Assembly (NCBI GenBank): GCA_003427395.1
Contig: BFEA01000485.1
Location: 691,318-732,389, forward strand
Length of the DNA: 41,072 nucleotides
Direction of reading: 5' to 3'
Source: Chara braunii
Taxonomy: Eukaryota > Streptophyta > Charophyceae > Charales > Characeae
A model generated the notes under the pieces. The model made no database searches and was not told where the DNA came from. It saw nothing but the letters and a program-made list of their open reading frames with translations. Position 1 is the stretch's first letter. The number at the start of each line of letters is the position of its first letter. Both the position numbers and the translations under genes were made by a program. Below are positions 28,901 through 37,900 of the stretch, in pieces.

Positions 28901-31900
28901 GAGGCAAAGCTTTGCCTGGTGTGAAGTACCATGTAGACCGATTCTCAAGTTGGCAAGAAGGGGTAGTCGCCTAATAACGGGCCTAGCTCAGTTCGTGCAC
29001 CCCTGAACTGTTAAAATACCTTCAGATGAAGAGAATAATATCGTTCTGAACCATAGTTGCGGCGCACCTCGGTGCGCTGATTTGCGCACGAATTGCGCAC
29101 CGCACGCAGCGCACCGAAGTGCAGCGCACTTGAAAAATTAGGTCCCCCCCCCCGAAAAAAAAGTAGGGGTTTTGTAATTTCTTATGACCCCCAACTCAGC
29201 AAAAATGTTAAACTCACCGCACAAGCTCGCAAACCGGCCGCGCCCGCGGCCCAAACTTTTCTTTTGGGTAAGGGCAGCCGAAATTTCGATTTCCGCAGGC
29301 CCTTCCCCCAAAAATTTCAGAATGGCGAAGCACAAAATAGGGCTCATTGCAACTTTTTTTTTAGGCGGTGAAAGGTGCGGGGTATGAAAGTTTGTAGTAG
29401 TCTTTTATGGGTAGATGGGTTTCTGATTTGGAATGCCGAAAACAATAGCGAGTGATGCGGATGCCCGCTTTAAAAAAAAGAAAACACAAGAAGGTGCGGA
29501 TGCCGTTGCCAGGTTGAAGAAAACAAAAAGATATAGATGCCAGGTAAAAAAAAAAAGGAAAAAAGAACAAGAATATATGGATACTTATTCCAGCAGTGCA
29601 TCATTGGCATCAAGGGAGCAGGAGTAGAGTTTTTCCAGTATACGCTAGCAGTAAGCCGAGATGATCAGATTGGCCGGTTGGTTCTGATTGTTGGATGCGA
29701 AGAAGGGGCATTTGTTCTTTGTCTTTTTTTTTTTTCAATTGCTTTTATTATAAGGGCTGGAAGAGGGAAGGGGCATTGGTTCTGTATCAAACGACTGGAA
29801 TATTGTCAGTGCCTTGTGATCAATGCTCTTTTGTGTCTGCTTATTGCTTTGTCGTGGAGTCGATGCTGGTCATTGGGAGTGCAATGTACTTGTGATTTGC
29901 GTGTAATTTCCCCAGTATCTGTGCATAATGAAAAATTCTTTGGCATTAATTTACCATGCCACTTGTTTTGAATCTCTTGGCTTCTGGACATTTGGTATGT
30001 GGATGCCAGACATTAAGTGTACCGGTTGTCGGGTTCATGACCATGCTGACAGCTGGGTGTGAACTGCAAAATTCTGTTCAAAAGATTTTATAGTAAATTT
30101 ATATCGTCGAATTCCATGCTGTGAGCACTATTCTCTTGAAACCCCCTTTGTCGAGCTGTTTTACTCTGACCCCGGAGTTCCACACCTCTGCGGTCGGGGG
30201 TACTTTTCGTTGCAACTGCGGAGGCCACCAGGCATTGTTGGCCAAGGAGATGGTGAGCCAATGGCAATTGGAGGCGGCCACAAATCCTCTCTGCCGCTTT
30301 GGCAGGCCACTGCTTGGTTGTTACCAGCCCAAGCGACACGCAGGGGACGGTGGTGGTTCAAGGCAGTGGTAAGAAGTGTGTAAATGGGGAGAAGGGAAAG
30401 ACGCGCAGGGGACGGTGGTGGTTCAAGGCATTGGTAAGGAGTGTGCAAGTGTGGAGACGGGAAAGATTTTGTCACGTCGCCACCTCTTCAATCGGGCACA
30501 CGACTGGTACCTATCCTTCGTTTCATTCGCACACACTCGCTACCCCTTTATGAGTCCTCATCAGCCTTGTCTGGTTTTGATTCCATCCCCCTTGAGTGTT
30601 GTGAATGGACCAAAAGACACAGTCCCTCTTCCTTCATGCTAATGTGGAGGTTCTCTATCTAGATCGCAGAGAATCTTGACACACTTTCGAACTTCACAGG
30701 AGGTTGGGTGCTCTGCTGGGAACCGGACTTTCTTGAGGAGACCAGTTGTGACATTGAACAGGCGATGCTCTTCGGATTTCAAACGGGTTGCTTAAAATAT
30801 ATTTGTTGCTTAAAATATACTTGACGCATCAGTATATATTCGACGTCCCAGTATATACTCGACGTCCCAGTATGTATTCGACATCCCAGTGCAAATTCGA
30901 TAAAGTTAAGTAAGTATGCTCCTTGTTGTCTAGCTGAGCTCTGTACTGGATGGGTGGTGTTCCTTGTTCGGAGGCTGTTTCAGACATCATGTGTAGGGAT
31001 GGAGCTTGCTCACGATCTGAAGGCGAAGCTTGATTCATTTGTCGTACATTTTTTTTATCTTTTGGTGAAATCGGTGGGGGGCAGAGGTTGTTGCCTTCTT
31101 CATTTGTGGGAAAATACAGTTTGCAAAGCCTCGAACCATTCAGGTGGGACTGCCATTTGAACCATGATCTGGCTGATTTGGACTTTGGCAGCGGCGATGG
31201 CGCCTTCGGCAAATTTGGGAGGAACTGCTCCGCTGCCTCCGCTGTCTCCACTGTCTCCGCTGTCTCCCCTGTGCAGAGTGTGCAAACTTCTTTGCCGGTC
31301 CAAGAGGGCAGGAGGACTCTTACTTGCCATTACTGATGGACACAGACCATTTCGAGTCACCTTGGGTTTGAGATGCAGATCAAGGGTGGGGAGGGATTGC
31401 TGGGAAATACCTCCATGAGGAAAGGATAAGATGAATGTATGGATATATGGATGCAATGGATTGATAGATGAATCCAACCATAGATAATGATTGAATGTGT
31501 TGATGGCTAGATGAGGCAATTTGGTGTCTATGGTATACATTTACCATCAAACTCTCCCAATGCAGATGCTGCGTAGTGATCGCCATGACATGTGCAGACG
31601 GTGCACATGTATTGAGCAGAAGAAAAGTGAAGTATGTGTATGTTCTCTGAGGCATGATATGTCGTGGCGAATATATTCCAGTTTTGCAAGCTGATGTTTG
31701 CAAGTTTGGGTCGATATCCCTCTCGAGAAGAGGGCTGTTGCACTGTATTTGTATGTGAAACTGTATATGCGCATAGCTAAAAGACATAGTCAGGATGGTG
31801 ACTGGTTGGGCTGAAGGGGGCAGGGCAGGGAAGGGCGCAGGAACTGAGGAGTCTGACAGTTGCTCTCCTTGGTGTAGGCGTTTGACCAGAGTGACTCAGG

Positions 31901-34900
31901 ATCACCTCACTCGCCCGTGTCAGGGCCAGCAGGGGTAAGGCCCCCAGCACCAAGGTTCAGGGACCGTGTGAGATCGGATGGCGGGGTTGGAGGGTACAGC
32001 CGAGGGCTTGGTGGCGGGCGGCATAGCTGGTCAAGAGGAACAGAAAATGGGAGCACCACCACTAGCGGAGAGAGTGCCAGAAGTGCTCCTGCCTTCTTTG
32101 GGGACGTGCCTTCATCTTCCTTGCCTTCATCTTCCTCCATGCCCTTGAGGAAGGGCTCGCTCTCTGGTGATATGACTCATATGAGGTTTATGCAATCTCC
32201 TGCAGTGCGGAAGATCGGGGATTTCGGAGAGCGAGATGACATTCCGGGTCAGCGTTGCATGGTACGTAAGCCACAATTTCTCATCATCAATGTCTTGAAC
32301 GTCAATTGCTCAAGGCGGGGTCGGAGTCTATCTTATCAGAATGCTGTCTGGGAAAGCCTGTTATGGGAAGCAAGATCGGGGTTTCAATATCCGGGTCACA
32401 AGCTGTGGGAAAGGGTGTTGGCTAAGGAAATGATGATCCGATGTTGATCTGCTCCGGTGAGTTTACATATGCAAATCTGTAATGCTGAAGTACATCCCAC
32501 ATGTATGTGAATGTCATCCCCTATCCAGCTTTATTTTTGAATACAGCCTACAGGGAAGAAATCTGTTCCAGCCTACGAGTACGGGCAATCAAGGTCTCGG
32601 GACACAGGCACTTACGCCTCCACAAGTCAACGATGTTACAAACGTATTTCATTAATCCGGTGCACTTGCTGTCCTGCTATGAATGAGATCGCCTGTCTTC
32701 AATTGTATGACTGCATGTTGCGTTTAATGCCAGCTGTCGTCGTCAAAGTTTGAGCTGCGTACTGGGTACATGTGGGTTCTATAAGTACGGTGCTGCAACT
32801 GAGGAGTACTCAGGTTGGAGAGCCGTGTGATGGGCGACCATCTCGCACAGCTCGGAGGGTACTTGTTATGTCACGAGGATGGTGGTGCAATTCTTACCTT
32901 CTAGCAGGGTTGCATACCTGCTGACCGCCGACCCCAACCACCAACCATTTTGCAGCCAACCAGTAGAGCCGACTGGTCGGCGGTCTGTCAACCAGTCAGA
33001 AAACAGCCATCCACTGATTGTTTTTCAAATCTAAGTTGGGAGCTGTACTGCGCTTGCTGAGGACAGCCCAAATCCACTGAGAAACTTTTGGGGATGGGCT
33101 GGGGTATGGGGAGGAATGGGGGCTTTGGGGGATGGGTATAGGAGGTGTGGGGGGCTTTGGGAGGCGGTGTATAGGGGGTGTTGGTGGGGTTATAGGGTGT
33201 TTTTTTTTTTTTTTTGCGGGGTGCTGACGACCTCCGACTGGTAGTTGCCGACCCGTCAAGGGCACCGACCATCAAGGTATGCAACACTGCCTTCGAGTGA
33301 TATATCCTCAGCTACGTGCAATGATATATAGGGGGTTATAGGGGGGTATACGGAGGTATAGGCGTGGTATAGCACGGATTGGCGAGGTTATAGGGTTTTT
33401 TTTTTCTTTTTGCGGGGTGCTGACGATCCCTGACCGGTAGGTGCCGACCAGTCAAGGGCACCGACCGTCGAGGTATGCAACACTACCTTCGAGTGATATA
33501 TCCTCAGCTATGTGCAGTGATATATAGGGGGGTTATAGGGGGGTATAGGGAGGTATACGGGTGGTATGGGAGGTATTGGCGGGGCGTTTTGTGGGTGTTG
33601 GGGGGTTGTATGGGAGTATTGGGGGTGGGCATGGGGGTGTTGGTGGGGTTATTGGTTTCTTTTTTTTTTTGCGGGGTGCCGACAACCCCCGACTGGTAGG
33701 TGCCGACCAGTCAAGGGCACCGACTGTCGGGGTATGCAACACTGCCTTCGAGTGATATATCCTCAGCTATGTGCACTGATATATGCATGCATGATGTGAT
33801 TGTGTGGCCTGCTTTCGCTGACCTGGCCTCACTTGTCCGTTGCGTCCATTGTTATGGAGTGGCGCCAATGAGAGAGGGAGGCTGCCTCTCTGATTAGACA
33901 GTGAAAAGAACTGCTGTAATTGCAGCAGATATTTTGCTGGTTCTCAAGGATAAGCAGCGGCTTCTGTGGCTTTGTTCTGAATCCACTTTGATGTCTGGTC
34001 GTGAAGGATGAGAAAGGAATGATATTCCCAGTCAATGATTGTGCCTCAGATCGTGATCGATTGGCTGCTACTTCCATGCCTTGTTCTCATCCGGGTTCCA
34101 GAGGGGAACCTGCACTGGCTGGTTGCTCGTTCACAATGATAAGCAGCTGCTTCTGTGGCTTTGTTCTGAATGCGCCATGATAAAGATGAGAAAGATGAGG
34201 AAGGGTTGAAATTCTCGCTCACTGGTTGCCCCTCGAATCGTGATCAATTGGTTTGCAGACAACTTGCTACTGCCTTGGCTTGTTCTCATCCAGGTTGCAG
34301 AGGGGAACCTGTACTGGCTGGGGTGATGATGCACCTCATGTGCATGTCATCTTCTGGTATCAATGGTCATGGCAGTTTCTCAAGTCTGGCATGCTCTGAT
34401 CGTCCACTCTTTCCCTTTCAACCATGCCAGCATGCAGTGAATGCAGAGTCTCGATATTTTTCTTTTCTGAAGAGGAAATGCAACATCTCCTAATTTCAGT
34501 CCTTGTTGGTATTGGCCTGCCTACATACTGTTGAGTCAGTGCAACTCTTCCCAGTTCATGTTGTTTCGTCGGTGACGGTCCCACTTAACTCTGAGGTAAT
34601 GCAACTTCTGCTGATGGTAGACTCTTCATTGATATCAAAGCTGATGCTAAACACAGCAATATGAGAGGGCGAGGAGATAAATAGAGGAAAGGAAAGGAAA
34701 ACAGGGAACAATACCACACAGCTTTCTTATTTTATGCGTGGTTGCCTGGTGGCATGAAGCAGACGTAAACTTATCACTCCTCCGTGCTATCTCTTCCAAT
34801 CCATGTTCGGTGTTTATAAATAGTTTCTTGGACCATGGTCTGCCAAGATTGTGGTTGGTCTGAGTAAAGTTGACCACTTTTCTCAGGGATGTAACGAACG

Positions 34901-37900
34901 CAGTGCAACATGACGTGACGTGGCGAGTCTTCCACCATCGGTCAAATGCATCCTGGTTAGATTGTGGGTTTGTGACTTCCTGATGAGTCGGTGAATGTCC
35001 AACGAAGGGCACAACCATGTTGCTTTTCTGGAGTCAGTGTATAGAGACTCGGTGAGTGTCCGATGAAAGGTCTGGCACAACCATGCTCTTTTGTGGAGTT
35101 GGTGGATGGCGGACATGACAACACAGTTGGCATTAGTATAAATGTGGTAAGCACGGAGTCCTCCTGACTGGTGTCCAAGCGCTTTTCGTTGCGGTCTCCC
35201 CTGGTCCGTTGTTTGCTATGGTAGTTTGTTGGATACGTGATATGGTTCTGGTGGGGCTGATGGGGGTGGCAATGCCAAGGGTGAGTGCTCTGCACTAGGT
35301 TTGTCCGCCGAGCAATGTATCGCAAGCTGTTGCTCGAACTGCTGCCACGACTGCTAGATCCCAGTGAGAGGGTTATAAGCTGGTACTAATACGGGGCTCG
35401 GCTGTGCCAAAGCTGCTGGACGAAACTGGTTTGTGCAGTCTCAGAGGTTGCTCTCCACTAGGCTTGTCCGCAGAGCAATCCCTTACATAAGGTGGGAACC
35501 CCCTATTGCTGACCTGTGGAGGGGTCACTTTGCTCTTGGGCACTGTCTCGTAAGCTGTTGCTGGAGGTGGTGCCACGACTGCTAGATCCCACTGAGAGGG
35601 TTTATGGCTGGTACTGATATGGGGCTCAGCTGTGCCAAAGCTACTGGACGAAACCGGTTTGTGGAGTCTCAGAGCGATTCACAATGTGGGACTGATTGCT
35701 GTAACCTGCGTCAGTTCAGGCTACTCTGGCCGTGTTTTCGCCAGGGTTTGGCAGGGAGAAACCAGTGTGCTGTGGGCTGCAGTGTTTCTGTTGTCGCATT
35801 TGTGTTCTGGATCCCTTGGCAGAGTTGGCACAGTATAGATTTTGTAGTCACTGTCAAAACCCCTCTGGAAGGTGAGGGTCTGCCCCACTTTAGTGGCAGG
35901 ATTGGAAGCCAGATAGTGCACATGCTCACACCTGGCAGGATTGGAAGCCAGACAGTGCATGCTCACACCAGGGCATCGTAGATTTCAATCCAGATGTAAT
36001 TGAGGTGAGTTACATTCAGCATCGGCGGTAAATTGGGTGGGATTAACTTGGATACACCCAGAACCTTTGAGTGTGAATATGCACGTCAGGTGGTGTGGAC
36101 TTGTGTTGCTTTTGTATCATCTTACGTCATTTGCAAGCTTGGACGTTGCTCCCCTTTGTTTCTACTGAGGGTGGGGAATATGGCAACGTATGTTCTATCG
36201 TATTCTTGATTGAAATGAGTGTGAGTATGCAGTAAGTAGATGATTACATACAGCAAAAGAAAAAGCAGACGATTATGTGGGCGCTTTGTGCCCAACCACT
36301 CATATGTGGGAACCTATCGCTTCTGGAATGTGGTGGTTTTCCCTTCATTTCCTAGAGCGCTGAGTGCCTTACATTGTGCATTGTGTCTATATTTCTTGGA
36401 ATACGTCTATTGGATTGCTTACCTGAGAGCCTAAGGGCGTGGGCTTTTGCTATGGGTCACCCGGACAGAATGCCCTGTCATTATCGCTGCATCAGGACTG
36501 AAGGCTGCCCCAAATACAGCCATAATGTCCGTGCGTTCTCTTCGGGTGAAGACGGTAGCACAAGACAAACGCCTGTACGAGGTGATTGAAAAAAATCAAG
36601 AACATTTCGTACAGACATGATGGACAGGCTTTTGGATGTTGCTTGATGGATGCTGCGCGGTGTGTTCTCTTCACCGTCCGTCGGTGGATGTATATATAAA
36701 TCACTCGGATTTGGACTGGGCATGGAATTGTTGCTCGGCGATTCATTCACATTGCCTTCTAGCACGGTCAATGCAAATGTTGCTGTCTTTCATCGCCATT
36801 CTTCTGGGGAATTGAGCTCTTGATCTCCCGTACATGGTACGATGTCAACACTACTGTGAATCACAATCGAATGGATGGACCCAGTGGGTTTCGCATATAC
36901 TTACTTTGCAAGCCATCGAAAACGGTGCCCTGCCAACAAGGCTGAGTTCCGGCAGCTTGCTGGCAGTTATGACTTGGCTCTTGGAGCATGGCTCATAAGG
37001 CTGAAATTTCTCTGTGAAATGTACCCTTGCCAGCGGCGTCATCCATTTGTCGGGTGGATGGAAATCAGCTCCATCGATGGGTCAGAATGGCCAACAACTG
37101 GTGTGAGTGGATGGAAATCAGCTCCATCGATGGGTCAGAATGGCCAACAACTGGTGTTTCCCCAGAGAAATGAACATAATGAATGAGACGTTGAGAACCT
37201 TTTTCTCAGAGAGTTTTGATAACTGTCTGCTCGGAGTACGTGCCACGAATCCTGATCATTAGAGGTGTGGACTAAAAGTCAATATTCTGTTTTCGTTTTT
37301 TTTTTTTTTTTTTTTTTTGTTCCATTACCTGATCTGTCATTGGTTCGATCCTGAACAGGTCCTTATGGTTCTCACGCCGTGTCCATTCTGGGGACCATCG
37401 GTCCGGTTCCTTTTCCACCGGCAAGTCGTTGATCTTAGCCAGAAGAGGCTGAGACAGGATGTATGGCGACATTTGAGTGAGGGGGATGAATCGGGTTCCC
37501 GGTCAGATGGTTTTGAGGACCGGACGTTTGGACTCCTCAGGAGTTATGCTGACAGAATTTTGGGCATGTGTTGATGGATGCGCATACCTCTCCATTTGAG
37601 TTGCTTGTCACTCGTCAGCTTGGTATCACCCGCAAACGTTTGAGTGTTAACACTGTTAAGTAAAAGTAGCTAGAAAAGGTGATCTCTCTCAACAGGCTGT
37701 GCGCCTGATGCACTGAAACTACCAGATGTTGCGATGATATGGCCTAATCCCAGTGGTGACATGAGGTGCGAGAGCATCAGGCGTTCATGAAGCATCTCCA
37801 TCGATCCTTGGAGGTCATATGCCACATGCACGGAGACTACCAATTGTGATGATGTGGTCTGATCCTCTTGGTGCCATGAGGCGCAAGAGTCTCAGCCATC

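Noticed and set aside
28861-28902. Coiled-coil-like stretch LVNQLEAANPLEE with splice-like borders
   Set aside because: It needs one carried base from the previous exon, which ends in phase 0. The alternative frame has no family likeness.
37337-37350. tRNA gene suggested by GGTTCGATCC
   Set aside because: It is one base short of the B-box consensus. No A box, cloverleaf or acceptor stem is visible around it.
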